Below the pieces are notes generated by a model. It searched no databases, was not told the origin of the DNA, and saw only the letters and a program-made list of their open reading frames with translations. This document shows positions 53,950 to 63,274 of a DNA stretch of 64,000 nucleotides, piece after piece; within the stretch, counting starts at the first letter, position 1; every line of letters begins with the position of its first letter. Both the position numbers and the translations under genes were made by a program. The stretch is taken from positions 18,236 through 82,235 of the forward strand of contig DASXWH010000015.1 of the NCBI GenBank assembly GCA_036503775.1, given 5' to 3'. This DNA comes from Ohtaekwangia sp036503775 (GTDB taxonomy: Bacteria; Bacteroidota; Bacteroidia; Cytophagales; Cyclobacteriaceae).

Positions 53950-54408
53950 ATGTGGGAAGAAATTTTAAAGACTATAACGCTCGTTTATTTTCCGAGCATG
54001 CTCAAGTTCATTCTCGGGCCTATTGCCGGATACTCCGCTGGACTAAACCTGGTGTCTACCGTTCTGGGTACGGTGGCCGGAACAATGACTATCGTGTTGC
54101 TCTTTACATTCTTTGGCGACTTTATGCGAAAGCGTGTTCTCAACCGGTTTATGCGAAATCGCAAAAGATTTTCTGAACGCAACCGGAAATTCATTCAGGT
54201 CTGGCGGAAATATGGAATTGCCGGAGTTGCTATAATTACACCCTTATTACTGACTCCTATTGGCGGAACTTTATTGGCGATAAGTTTTGGAACACCACGT
54301 GATAAACTGATCATCTATATGTTTATCAGCGCTTCGGTGTGGGCTCTGGTTTTCAGTAGTGCGATTTATTTCTTTGGCAATGAAGTACTGCCCGAATTTG
54401 TAAAGTGA
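53950..54408 (+). CDS. Small membrane protein, VTT/small-multidrug-export-like
   Basis: 152 residues with about three to four hydrophobic segments and a basic loop (RKRVLNRFMRNRKRFSERNRK) between them. The stretch YGIAGVAIITPLLLTPIGGTLLAISFG resembles the SNARE-associated (VTT/DedA-like) or small multidrug export families. Function unknown. Its TGA is followed directly by the stop of the convergent serine deaminase gene, without a terminator between. Confidence 0.68.
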   Translation: MWEEILKTITLVYFPSMLKFILGPIAGYSAGLNLVSTVLGTVAGTMTIVLLFTFFGDFMRKRVLNRFMRNRKRFSERNRKFIQVWRKYGIAGVAIITPLLLTPIGGTLLAISFGTPRDKLIIYMFISASVWALVFSSAIYFFGNEVLPEFVK

Positions 54409-55314
54409 TTAATGATTATTTTGATCGGGGAGAATTTGAATGTCGTGGATCAAAACTTTTTTGGCGATAGCCTGCCCTGTTTTAGTAGCGGCCAGTCCGC
54501 CCAACGCAGTTTCTTTATAGCGCGTTTCCATACTTGCTCCGATCTCTCCCATAGCTTCAATAACTTCATCCACAGGAATTACGCTGCTCACATTGGCGAG
54601 CGCAATCTGCGCTGAACTGTTCGCGATAGCCGCTGCACTGGCATTCCGTACAACACAAGGTACTTCTACCAATCCGGCTACCGGATCACAAACCAACCCC
54701 AGCATACACTGAACGGTGATGGCTACCCCATTGAATACCTGATCAATGTTTCCTCCCAGGCAAAATACAATTGCACCTGCTCCCATAGCTGCAGCTGTTC
54801 CGGTTTCGGCCTGGCATCCGCCTACTGCCCCGGCAATGGATGCCTTTTGTTCCATGATCAATGCAATGCCGGCAGCAATGAGCATGGCTTCTAAAATTTT
54901 GCGGTCTTCGATCCTGTGAATTTCCTGAAGGGTGAAAAGTACACCCGGCATAATGCCACTGGCTCCTGCTGTGGGTGCTGCTACAATTCTACCCATGCAG
55001 GAATTTACTTCTTTTGCTGCCAGAGCACGGGAGATGAGATTCTGAAATTCTTTAGAGAGTACCGGAACCGGATGGTTGTAAACTTGTTTGGCACCATTGT
55101 TAATCATGCCCGATCGCGAGGTCATGTTTTCGGTTAAGCCGGTTTGAACGGCATCACGCATAACTTCCCACGCTTTTTCGAGGCCCTTCCATGTATCTTC
55201 CTCAGCGCGGTTCTTCTGTGTTTTTTCATACTCCAGCACCACTGCAGCCAATGACATTTTATGTTCAGCACAGTAGTTTTTCCAGCCCTCAAATGAATCA
55301 AATAAGAATGCCAT
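54409..55314 (-). CDS. sdaAA: L-serine ammonia-lyase, iron-sulfur type, alpha-domain protein
   Basis: Converts L-serine to pyruvate and ammonia. 301 residues from MAFLFDSFEGW at 55314; the longer frame to 55353 adds an unsupported N terminus. The alpha-domain motifs are complete: SCMGRIVAAPTAGASGIMPG, GGCQAETGTAAAMGAG, and LVCDPVAGLVEVPCVVRNA, with cysteines for the 4Fe-4S cluster. No beta (sdaAB) domain or gene is adjacent. Confidence 0.9.
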   Translation of the reverse strand: MAFLFDSFEGWKNYCAEHKMSLAAVVLEYEKTQKNRAEEDTWKGLEKAWEVMRDAVQTGLTENMTSRSGMINNGAKQVYNHPVPVLSKEFQNLISRALAAKEVNSCMGRIVAAPTAGASGIMPGVLFTLQEIHRIEDRKILEAMLIAAGIALIMEQKASIAGAVGGCQAETGTAAAMGAGAIVFCLGGNIDQVFNGVAITVQCMLGLVCDPVAGLVEVPCVVRNASAAAIANSSAQIALANVSSVIPVDEVIEAMGEIGASMETRYKETALGGLAATKTGQAIAKKVLIHDIQILPDQNNH

Positions 55315-55425
55315 AATTAAGGCAAAGTTCCAGCCTTTACTTCGAAACAACAAATTTCAAACGATTGTTCTGTGATGAACACAGATAAGGCGCCAGGCTC
55401 AAAACTTTCTGCGTATACTTGAGAT

Positions 55426-55851
55426 ATGAAGTGGTGTTTTATTTGTCTTGTGTTGATTAGCGCATCGGCATTTGGCCAGGATAACAACTTCTGGCATACA
55501 CTCGCGCAGGTAAGTTTTGAAAACAAGAAAGACAAAAACGGATATGATGTAGAGACGCCCGTGTTCAGCAAATATTTAAAAACTTTCCAGGGAAAGAAGG
55601 TGAAGCTGAAAGGCTACATCATACCATTGGAAGAACTGGGTGGTCCGGGGAAATTCATGCTTTCGTCCTTGCCCTTCAATTTGTGTTTCTTCTGTGGAGC
55701 TGCTGGGCCCGAAACCGTTGTCGAAATTGAATCAACTGAAAAAGTAAAATTCACGACAAAGCCCATTACCATGGAAGGTACCCTTATGCTGAATGATAAG
55801 GATCCGGATCACCACATGTATTTATTAAAGCAAGCCATATTGATTCATTAA
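55426..55851 (+). CDS. Secreted CFFCG-motif protein, copy 1
   Basis: 141 residues with a signal peptide (MKWCFICLVLISASAFGQ). The conserved middle is LKGYIIPLEELGGPGKFMLS, LPFNLCFFCGAAGPETVVEI and TKPITMEGTLMLND. It is clearly related to the 176-residue protein at 58 kb. The layout recalls the DUF3299-type periplasmic proteins (GYIIPLE, FLL-P), but with CFFCG-GPETVVE in place of their proline-rich motif; this link is my inference. The next gene starts 10 bp after it. Confidence 0.78.
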   Translation: MKWCFICLVLISASAFGQDNNFWHTLAQVSFENKKDKNGYDVETPVFSKYLKTFQGKKVKLKGYIIPLEELGGPGKFMLSSLPFNLCFFCGAAGPETVVEIESTEKVKFTTKPITMEGTLMLNDKDPDHHMYLLKQAILIH

Positions 55852-55861
55852 AAATTTACCC

Positions 55862-57232
55862 ATGAGAGGAATTGTACTGACGGTGTTGATCCTGTTATCA
55901 ACTATTTCTTTTTCACAGACTAAAGATGAACAGGCGATAAGAGAAATTTATAATCAGGCCCTGACTCACGGTAAAGGTTATACCTGGCTGGAATACATGT
56001 GTAAAAAAATTGGCTCTCGTCTTAGCGGATCACCGGGTGCTGCCCAGGCTGTGCAATGGACAAAAGATGAGTTGGATCAGGTAGCCGATTCAGTGTGGCT
56101 GCAACCTGTAATGGTACCGCAGTGGGTTCGGGGTCAGAAAGAAAAAGCAAAAATCACCGGCTCCAAGCGCGCTAAATCTATTGATCTGAACGTATGCGCA
56201 CTGGGGCTTTCTGTTGGAACCGGACCTGAAGGCGTAAAAGGAAAAGTGATTGAAGTAAAAAACTTTGATCAGTTGAAGCAGCTTGGAGAGAAAGAAATAA
56301 AAGGTAAGATAGTTTTCTTCAGCCGGCCGATGGACGCTACACATATGAACACATTTGCTGCATATGGAGGCGCTGTAGATCAACGCGGATCCGGCCCCTC
56401 GGAAGCGGCTAAATATGGAGCTGTCGGTGTGATCGTTCGGTCTATGGGTTCTAATCCTGAAAACTATCCGCACACGGGCAGCCTGCGCTATGCTCCAAAC
56501 ACTCCGAAAATACCTGCCATTGCTGTGAGTACAAATGATGGCGATATGCTCAGTGCTATTTTGCGGGAAGAAAAAAACATATCCGTATACTTTGAAACGC
56601 ATTGCGAAACACTGGCAGATGTTCAATCGCACAATGTTATAGCAGAAATAAAAGGTTCTGAATTTCCGGAAGAAGTTATCGTTGTAAGTGGTCATCTCGA
56701 TTCATGGGATCTTGCCGAGGGTGCGCATGATGACGGTGCCGGATGTGTTCAGGCAATGGATGTTTTGTGGTTATTCAAACAGATGGGATATAAACCACGG
56801 CATACGATCCGGTGCGTGCTTTATATGAATGAAGAGAATGGTTTGCGTGGCGGAATTGAGTATGCGAAACAAGTTGAACTGGCAAAAGAAAAGCATGTGG
56901 CCGCTATGGAGTCCGATCGCGGAGGGTTTACACCTCGCGGATTTTCAATGAGCGCTCCGGATGAAGTAAAGAATACGATCAGAAGCTGGAAACCATTACT
57001 GGAACCGTATGGACTTACCGATTTTAATCAGTCGGGTGGAGGAGCAGATATTGGTCCGCTGGAACCGTTAGGAGTTCCCATCATCGGATATCTGCCTGAC
57101 TCGCAACGGTATTTTGATTATCATCATACAAAGGAAGATACCTTCGATAAGGTGAGCAGACGTGAACTTGAGCTGGGTAGTGCTTCGATGGCAGCGCTGA
57201 CTTACCTCATTGATGTATACGGCCTACCCTAA
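55862..57232 (+). CDS. M28 family zinc peptidase, secreted
   Basis: 456-residue di-zinc aminopeptidase/carboxypeptidase with signal peptide (ending SFSQ). The zinc ligands are all visible: VSGHLDSWDLAEG, AHDDGAGCVQAMD, LYMNEENGLRGGIEYA, AAMESDRGGF and YFDYHHTKEDTFD. A PA-type insert (GKIVFFSRPMDATHMN) lies at about 140-210. It is expected to act in the periplasm or outside. It ends 4 bp from the convergent SnoaL-like gene. Confidence 0.92.
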   Translation: MRGIVLTVLILLSTISFSQTKDEQAIREIYNQALTHGKGYTWLEYMCKKIGSRLSGSPGAAQAVQWTKDELDQVADSVWLQPVMVPQWVRGQKEKAKITGSKRAKSIDLNVCALGLSVGTGPEGVKGKVIEVKNFDQLKQLGEKEIKGKIVFFSRPMDATHMNTFAAYGGAVDQRGSGPSEAAKYGAVGVIVRSMGSNPENYPHTGSLRYAPNTPKIPAIAVSTNDGDMLSAILREEKNISVYFETHCETLADVQSHNVIAEIKGSEFPEEVIVVSGHLDSWDLAEGAHDDGAGCVQAMDVLWLFKQMGYKPRHTIRCVLYMNEENGLRGGIEYAKQVELAKEKHVAAMESDRGGFTPRGFSMSAPDEVKNTIRSWKPLLEPYGLTDFNQSGGGADIGPLEPLGVPIIGYLPDSQRYFDYHHTKEDTFDKVSRRELELGSASMAALTYLIDVYGLP

Positions 57233-57236
57233 GAAC

Positions 57237-58058
57237 TCAGGAAACAACGTCAACAACAATTTTCCACGCCTTGCCTTCTTCTTTTTTCCAGATGCGTAGG
57301 TAGTTGGCTGTGCGGGTTTTTTGCTGACCATCTTTCGTTTCTGTGAAAGATACGGTGCCATAAACAAAACCCAGGTCACCTGTTGAGGCAATAGAACTTC
57401 CGGATGGTGTATAGGTCAACTTACTGTGTACACCCAGGGCATCCTGAATAGCGCGGATCGGAAAATTATTCTGCCTGAAAAAACGAATATCTGTTGAGGC
57501 ATAATCGAAGTAAGCTTTCTCTGCAGAAGAAGATTGCCCAGACAAAAATCTTTTTTCAATATCCAACAGATCGTCTTTTGTTGTGGATGCAACTGGCTTT
57601 ATCGTAGAGGTTTGTACCGGTACGTTCGCTACCGGTTTTTCACCGTGAGCGATCCCGATGTCAACGGCAACTTTCCATTTACCATCCTGTTTCTCCCACA
57701 CCGTAATGAAATCGCCAAAGGCTTCTGGTTTTTCTGTCCGTGACTTACTGAAACTCCACGGGCCATAGGTATATCCGTAGTCACCGGAAGCGGCCAGGTA
57801 GGCGAACGAAGGTTGCCAGAATAGCCATTCCTGTCCGGCTGTTTGTGCTTCCCAGAATGTTAAGGCACTACCCGGCCCAGGATAAAAGCCGATTGATTTT
57901 TCAGTCAGATTATAAACGAATGCATCACGTGTATTTTTTTCTTTGGCCAACAGGCTAAACGCCCGTTCAGCATCGATAAGGGATTGTAATGCGGGATCTG
58001 AATTATTCTGCGCTGAAACCGAATAGCCAATGATCAAAAAGAAGATGAGATATTTCAT
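57237..58058 (-). CDS. Secreted SnoaL/NTF2-like protein (DUF4440 type), two domains
   Basis: 273 residues with signal peptide (MKYLIFFLIIGYSVSAQ). Two NTF2-like domains of about 120 residues are recognisable: the first around DAERAFSLLAKEKNTRDAFV and SGDYGYTYGPWSFS, the second around DIEKRFLSGQSSSAEKAYFDY and TGDLGFVYGTVSFTETKDGQ. Members of this fold bind small molecules or act as enzymes; no active site can be assigned. It follows the CFFCG copy 2 gene by 11 bp on the minus strand. Confidence 0.8.
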   Translation of the reverse strand: MKYLIFFLIIGYSVSAQNNSDPALQSLIDAERAFSLLAKEKNTRDAFVYNLTEKSIGFYPGPGSALTFWEAQTAGQEWLFWQPSFAYLAASGDYGYTYGPWSFSKSRTEKPEAFGDFITVWEKQDGKWKVAVDIGIAHGEKPVANVPVQTSTIKPVASTTKDDLLDIEKRFLSGQSSSAEKAYFDYASTDIRFFRQNNFPIRAIQDALGVHSKLTYTPSGSSIASTGDLGFVYGTVSFTETKDGQQKTRTANYLRIWKKEEGKAWKIVVDVVS

Positions 58059-58069
58059 AGCGGAGGATT

Positions 58070-58600
58070 TTAAAAATCTATTTCACCTGTCACTTCAGCA
58101 CTTTCAATAATGTAGATCATCTGATCGGCATTTGTACCGTTAAGTCTCAAGATACCCCTGATCTCAATAGGTTTTTCAGTATACGTTACGGGATATTTTG
58201 AAAAAACTTCTACCACCGTTTCGGGGCCACCCACACCACAGAAAAAACAGGCGTTCAGGGGAAGGGATGTGAACATGAAGTGATCACCTTTCAACGTATT
58301 TTCAAACGGAACCATGTAGCCCGGAAGTGAAACAGTTTTTCCATTCAGCGCTTTAGTTGCATGGCTGAAAATGGGTTTGTCATATTCTCCTAAGTCGTCT
58401 TTGGCTTTTTCAAACTGGATGTCATATAACTTCGGCCAGATCAGCGATGGAAATCCTTTATAAGTACTTTGACTGAAGCTGATGAAGGGTAAAAAGATCA
58501 GAGTAAAAAGAAATAAGAGATGCAAACGTTTCCTGCAATACCTGAATTCTACGGTCTTAGATTTTTTACAAAAATATAATTGACTGTTGTGCTTCTTCAT
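58070..58600 (-). CDS. CFFCG-motif protein, copy 2
   Basis: 176 residues in the open frame. The conserved part (LPGYMVPFENTLKGDHFMFT, LPLNACFFCGVGGPETVVEV, EKPIEIRGILRLNGTNADQM) matches the 141-residue protein at 55 kb. A hydrophobic segment (LHLLFLFTLIFLPFISFSQ) at about 27-45 looks like a signal peptide preceded by an unusually long basic N terminus, so the true start may be a later non-ATG codon. It is upstream of the SnoaL-like gene and probably co-transcribed. Confidence 0.78.
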   Translation of the reverse strand: MKKHNSQLYFCKKSKTVEFRYCRKRLHLLFLFTLIFLPFISFSQSTYKGFPSLIWPKLYDIQFEKAKDDLGEYDKPIFSHATKALNGKTVSLPGYMVPFENTLKGDHFMFTSLPLNACFFCGVGGPETVVEVFSKYPVTYTEKPIEIRGILRLNGTNADQMIYIIESAEVTGEIDF

Positions 58601-58667
58601 CTCCTCTTTTCTTTACTTTAATTAACAAATTGTGTGTTTGATTAAAGCCAAATAGTTTTTACAAGTT

Positions 58668-60221
58668 ATGAGAAAGTTTTTAGTGAATAACTGGGTTGTG
58701 ATTGTTATTGGTACTGCCCTTGTTTTAAGCCTGGTGATGGCGATTCGCAACCATTTTGTTATTGCTGAAAACAGCATTCAGCTTCACGAATCAGAAGTAG
58801 CCAAAGAACGTACCAAAGAGATTCTTACCCGAACGATGCATGGTCTTGATCTTGGTGTCCGTGGGTTTGCGCTTACCAAAGGTGATAATATGCTGATTCC
58901 CTACCGGGAAGCAGTTGAAAAAAATGCTGCTACGTTCAGAGAGATTGAGTCATTGCTGCTAAAGCAAAATTATCCGGATGTAGACAAACTCAAGGCTGTT
59001 CAGACAGAAGTTGATGCCTACATTGCATTCAGTCAGCGTCTGATTGAAACAGCCCGCCTGGGTGATGTGCAACAATCCATTGCTATGCTGGAGCAGGATA
59101 AAGGGTACGATGTATGGAAGAAGTATGATGAATTTTCCAGACCACTTTTTGAATTTGAGGATAAGCTTCATGAATCTGCGTTGTCAAAATATAATGCAGC
59201 TGTTCAAAGTAACTTGATTTTACAGGTATCGGTAGTGTTACTTACTCTCCCTGCGCTAATCCTGTTCATCAGGCGGATCAAAAAGGAACGTGAAGCACGG
59301 CAAGGACTGATTTCACGGGTTGAGCAGAATGACCGAAGCTTTGTTTTCAATCCCGGAACAGAAAGTAACCTGCAGGCAGATATGGTTATTAACACGTCTA
59401 TTCAAAATGTTCGTCAGGCTTCTGATTTTATCAAAAGTATGACGGATGGTGATTATACCGTTACATGGAAGGGGTTAGCTAAAGAAAATGAATTGCTGAA
59501 TGAAGGCACCCTGGCTGGCAGTCTGGTACGGATGCGTGAGCAACTCCGGAAAGTGAAACAAGCTGATGAGCAACGTAACTGGTTGAATGGGGGTCTCGCA
59601 CAATTTTCAGAAATGGTTCGTAACCATCAGAACAATGCACAGGAGCTCGCTGACAAATGTGTATCCTATCTGGCCAAGTACCTTCAGGCACAGCAATGCA
59701 GTCTGTATGTTTTAGATGGTGAAGGCGATGATCAGCATCTTCGGCTGGCTTCGTGTTACGCATTTGAAAAGAAGAAATGGCTTGAGCAACGGATTGATAT
59801 CGGAAATGGTTTGGTAGGTCAGGCATATTTAGAAGGAGACTTCATTCAGTTAAAAGATGTACCCAAAGGCTATACCAGGATCACCTCGGGTTTGGGTGAC
59901 GCTACTCCCAGTCATCTCGTCATTGTTCCGCTTAAGTATGATGTTCATACCGTAGCGGTAGTGGAGATGGCTTCCTTTTTATGCTTTGAAGATTTCCACA
60001 TTGAGTTTTTGAAAAAGACTGGAGAGTTTCTGGCATCAGCCATATTGAATTCACAAAACACCCATAAGATGAGTCATCTTCTGGAACAAGCCCGGATTAC
60101 TGAAGAAGGTATGCGTCAGCGGGAAGAAGAAATGCGTCAGAATATGGAGGAGCTGCAGGCCACCCAGGAAGAACTTATTCGTAAGGAACAGGAGTGGCAG
60201 AAAAAAGTATCCTACGCCTGA
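58668..60221 (+). CDS. CHASE3-TM-GAF sensor protein without output domain
   Basis: 517 residues: N-terminal helix (VVIVIGTALVLSLVMAIRN), a periplasmic CHASE3-like helical domain (about 35-180), a second helix (LILQVSVVLLTLPALILFI), a HAMP-like linker, a GAF domain (about 325-470: AQQCSLYVLDGEGDDQHLRL, VGQAYLEGDFIQLKDVP, VVEMASFLCFEDFHIEFL) and a C-terminal coiled coil rich in Glu, Gln and Arg. It stops at KKVSYA with no kinase, cyclase or chemotaxis domain. It would need a partner to signal. A terminator follows 20 bases later. Confidence 0.85.
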   Translation: MRKFLVNNWVVIVIGTALVLSLVMAIRNHFVIAENSIQLHESEVAKERTKEILTRTMHGLDLGVRGFALTKGDNMLIPYREAVEKNAATFREIESLLLKQNYPDVDKLKAVQTEVDAYIAFSQRLIETARLGDVQQSIAMLEQDKGYDVWKKYDEFSRPLFEFEDKLHESALSKYNAAVQSNLILQVSVVLLTLPALILFIRRIKKEREARQGLISRVEQNDRSFVFNPGTESNLQADMVINTSIQNVRQASDFIKSMTDGDYTVTWKGLAKENELLNEGTLAGSLVRMREQLRKVKQADEQRNWLNGGLAQFSEMVRNHQNNAQELADKCVSYLAKYLQAQQCSLYVLDGEGDDQHLRLASCYAFEKKKWLEQRIDIGNGLVGQAYLEGDFIQLKDVPKGYTRITSGLGDATPSHLVIVPLKYDVHTVAVVEMASFLCFEDFHIEFLKKTGEFLASAILNSQNTHKMSHLLEQARITEEGMRQREEEMRQNMEELQATQEELIRKEQEWQKKVSYA

Positions 60222-60234
60222 AAAGACAACACAT

Positions 60235-60270
60235 AAAAAAGGTCCGCTGATTCAGCGGACCTTTCTTTTA
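60235..60270. terminator. Bidirectional terminator between the CHASE3-GAF gene and gcvP
   Basis: GGTCCGCTG/CAGCGGACC with a 3-nt loop, flanked by A on the left and CTTTCTTTTA on the right. Confidence 0.9.
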
Positions 60271-63156
60271 TCAGGCAGTTATTTCATCCTTTGAATATTC
60301 TTCAATCGGCAGACAACTGCACACCAGGTTGCGGTCACCATAGGCATTGTCTACGCGGCTAACGCTTGGCCAGAATTTAGCTTCCTTAACAAAAGCTAAT
60401 GGATACGCAGCCTTTTGACGACTGTATGGCTTTTCCCAAACATCAGCCGTAATAACGGCAGCGGTGTGTGGAGCATTTTTCAGAACGTTATTTTCTTTAT
60501 CAGCCTTACCTTCTTCTACTTCCCGAATTTCATTCCGGATCTCGATCAAGGCATCTACAAAGCGATCGAGTTCTTCTTTGGGTTCGCTTTCCGTTGGTTC
60601 GATCATCAACGTGCCGGCAACCGGGAATGAAACTGTCGGTGCATGGAATCCATAATCCATCAAACGCTTGGCAATGTCTTCCACTTCTATTCCTGCCTTT
60701 TTGAAATCACGGCAGTCTACGATCATCTCGTGTGCACAGCGGCCGTTTGATCCGGTGTACAGAATTTTATAATGATCTTTCAAGCGATCTTTGATATAGT
60801 TTGCATTCAGAATAGCGTAGCGTGTAGCATTGGTTAATCCATCACCACCCATCATAGCAATGTATGCATACGAGATAGTAAGGATGCTGGCGCTTCCCCA
60901 GGGTCCGGCTGATACAGCAGGAATTGCTTTTTCGCCACCGGTTTTTACTACTGCGTGACCGGGCAGATAGGGTTTGAGTTTATCATTGCAACAGATCGGT
61001 CCCATGCCAGGGCCACCGCCACCGTGGGGAATGCAAAACGTTTTATGAAGGTTAAGGTGACAAACATCTGCACCAATGTTGGCCGGTGATGTGAGGCCTA
61101 CCTGTGCATTCATGTTTGCGCCATCCATGTAAACCAGTCCACCGTTTTTGTGAATGATCTCGCAGATCTCAATAATCGATTCTTCAAACACACCGTGCGT
61201 AGAGGGATACGTTACCATCAAACATGAAAGATTGTCTTTGTATTGTTCTGCTTTAGCTTTCAGGTCAGCTACATCAATTTTTCCATCAGCATCGGATTTT
61301 ACTACGATCACTTCCATACCGGCCATTACTGCGCTGGCCGGGTTAGTTCCGTGTGCGGATGCAGGAATGAGTGAAATATTACGATGATCATCACCACGGT
61401 CCATGTGATAGGCACGAATCACCATCAGACCCGCATACTCACCCTGCGCACCGCTGTTAGGTTGAAGTGACACACCCGTGAAGCCCGTAATTTCTTTCAG
61501 CCAGTTTTCCAGGTTTGTAGTGAGCTCGGCATAACCTTGTGCCTGATCGGTTGGCGCGAAAGGATGTATGTTTCCAATCTCTGGCCAGGTTACAGGAATC
61601 ATCTCGGCCGTTGCATTGAGCTTCATGGTACAAGAACCCAAAGAGATCATCGAGTGAACCATCGAAAGATCTTTATTCTCTAAACGCTTGATGTAACGCA
61701 GCATCTCATGTTCTGAATGATGCGTGTTGAAAACCGGGTGTGTCAGAAATGAAGATTTACGTACTAGTGCAGCGGGCCAGTTAATTTCCTGACCATTCAA
61801 TGAAGCATTAATCGTTTTTTTGTTCTCAACAGCAGCAAAGATTTCAAGGATCAGGTTTACATCTTCCGATGAAGTAGTCTCGTCCAGTGAAATTCCAATA
61901 TGATTGTCGGAGAAATATTTGAAATTAATTTCACGCTTAACGGCTTCGCGTTCAATAGCTTTTTTGTCCGCGACAGCAATTTTTAACGTATCGAAATAAT
62001 TTTCATTCAATTGCTTAAAGCCGAGGGATTTCAATCCGGTTTCAAGCGACTTGGCAAGTCCATGAATTCTTCCGGCAATCTTTTTCAATCCGTCAGCACC
62101 GTGATAAACAGCATACATTCCCGCCATCACCGATAACAAAACCTGCGCGGTACAAATGTTTGATGTTGCTTTCTCCCTGCGAATGTGTTGTTCACGTGTT
62201 TGCAACGCCATGCGATATCCTGGATTACCGGATGCATCCAGGGAAGCTCCGATAATTCTTCCCGGCATTTGTCGTTTGAACTCATCTTTGGTAGCAAAGA
62301 AAGCAGCGTGCGGTCCGCCAAATCCCATGGGTACGCCAAAGCGTTGTGAAGAACCCACCACTACATCAGCTCCCATTTCACCGGGGGAAGTAGTAAGCAC
62401 GAGGCTCATCAGGTCAGCTGCCATGGCAACATAAATTTCTTTCTCATGTGCCGTGGCAATGAGCGAAGAATAATCTTTCAATGCTCCGTTACCATCCGGA
62501 TTCTGAATAAAAACGGCAAACAGATCTGCGTCACTTAAATCAAGTTTCTGAATATCACCTACAACAAGTTCAACACCGAGGGGTGCTGAACGGGTTTTCA
62601 GCACATCTATAGTTTGAGGGAAGGTATTCTGATCAACAAAAAACTTGTGCGCATTTTTCTTGGATGCTTTTCGCGATGCAAGGAAAAGGTGCATGGCTTC
62701 CGCAGCTGCTGTACCTTCATCCAGCAGAGAGGCATTTGCTATGACCATTCCCGTAAGGTCAATCACCATTGTCTGATAATTGATGAGTGCTTCCAAACGC
62801 CCCTGGGCAATTTCAGCCTGGTAAGGAGTGTAAGCAGTATACCATCCCGGGTTTTCAAGGATGTTCCGGAGAATGACGCCCGGGGTGATTGTATTGTAGT
62901 ATCCGGTACCGATGAAAGATTTATAGACCTTGTTTTTTGAAGCCAGTTTCTTGAATTCCTGTAAAAACTGATGTTCGGATTTAGCCGCGGGAAGATTCAA
63001 TGATTTTTTTAACCGGATGTTGGAGGGGATTGTTTGGCTGATAAGCTCATCCAGGGAGGATGCACCAATGACTTTGAGCATTTCCTTCGTTTGATGGTCA
63101 TCCGGGCCAATGTGCCGGCTTTCAAATTTTTCTGCGTATTGTGAATCTATTTTCAT
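60271..63156 (-). CDS. gcvP: Glycine dehydrogenase (decarboxylating), P protein
   Basis: PLP-dependent glycine decarboxylase of the glycine cleavage system, single-chain form of 961 residues. The PLP lysine lies in HLNLHKTFCIPHGGGGPG; other landmarks are FIGTGYYNTITPGVILRNIL near the N terminus and SLGSCTMKLNATAEM in the middle. The other glycine cleavage genes are not adjacent. A TACCTTTG -7 box is at 63217-63224. No glycine riboswitch is recognisable in the 250-bp upstream gap. Confidence 0.97.
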   Translation of the reverse strand: MKIDSQYAEKFESRHIGPDDHQTKEMLKVIGASSLDELISQTIPSNIRLKKSLNLPAAKSEHQFLQEFKKLASKNKVYKSFIGTGYYNTITPGVILRNILENPGWYTAYTPYQAEIAQGRLEALINYQTMVIDLTGMVIANASLLDEGTAAAEAMHLFLASRKASKKNAHKFFVDQNTFPQTIDVLKTRSAPLGVELVVGDIQKLDLSDADLFAVFIQNPDGNGALKDYSSLIATAHEKEIYVAMAADLMSLVLTTSPGEMGADVVVGSSQRFGVPMGFGGPHAAFFATKDEFKRQMPGRIIGASLDASGNPGYRMALQTREQHIRREKATSNICTAQVLLSVMAGMYAVYHGADGLKKIAGRIHGLAKSLETGLKSLGFKQLNENYFDTLKIAVADKKAIEREAVKREINFKYFSDNHIGISLDETTSSEDVNLILEIFAAVENKKTINASLNGQEINWPAALVRKSSFLTHPVFNTHHSEHEMLRYIKRLENKDLSMVHSMISLGSCTMKLNATAEMIPVTWPEIGNIHPFAPTDQAQGYAELTTNLENWLKEITGFTGVSLQPNSGAQGEYAGLMVIRAYHMDRGDDHRNISLIPASAHGTNPASAVMAGMEVIVVKSDADGKIDVADLKAKAEQYKDNLSCLMVTYPSTHGVFEESIIEICEIIHKNGGLVYMDGANMNAQVGLTSPANIGADVCHLNLHKTFCIPHGGGGPGMGPICCNDKLKPYLPGHAVVKTGGEKAIPAVSAGPWGSASILTISYAYIAMMGGDGLTNATRYAILNANYIKDRLKDHYKILYTGSNGRCAHEMIVDCRDFKKAGIEVEDIAKRLMDYGFHAPTVSFPVAGTLMIEPTESEPKEELDRFVDALIEIRNEIREVEEGKADKENNVLKNAPHTAAVITADVWEKPYSRQKAAYPLAFVKEAKFWPSVSRVDNAYGDRNLVCSCLPIEEYSKDEITA

Positions 63157-63216
63157 CTGAACTATTGATTTTCAATGTTTTAGGTTAATGAAACTATCCA
63201 AACGGGTGTGAGGGCA

Positions 63217-63224
63217 CAAAGGTA
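63217..63224 (-). promoter_or_regulatory. gcvP: Candidate -7 box (TACCTTTG) for gcvP
   Basis: Exact TAnnTTTG match about 60 bases before the gcvP ATG. No clear TTTG at -33. The 250-bp gap up to the next gene otherwise holds foldback E. Confidence 0.45.
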
Positions 63225-63274
63225 ATATTTAGTTAACAGCGGAGGGATGGGGTTTGAGAAAAAAACAGGTTTAA

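Noticed and set aside
56090..56695. 201-codon minus-strand frame opposite the M28 peptidase
   Set aside because: Runs of Phe/Tyr/Ile and Arg without motifs; the opposite strand has a complete zinc peptidase.
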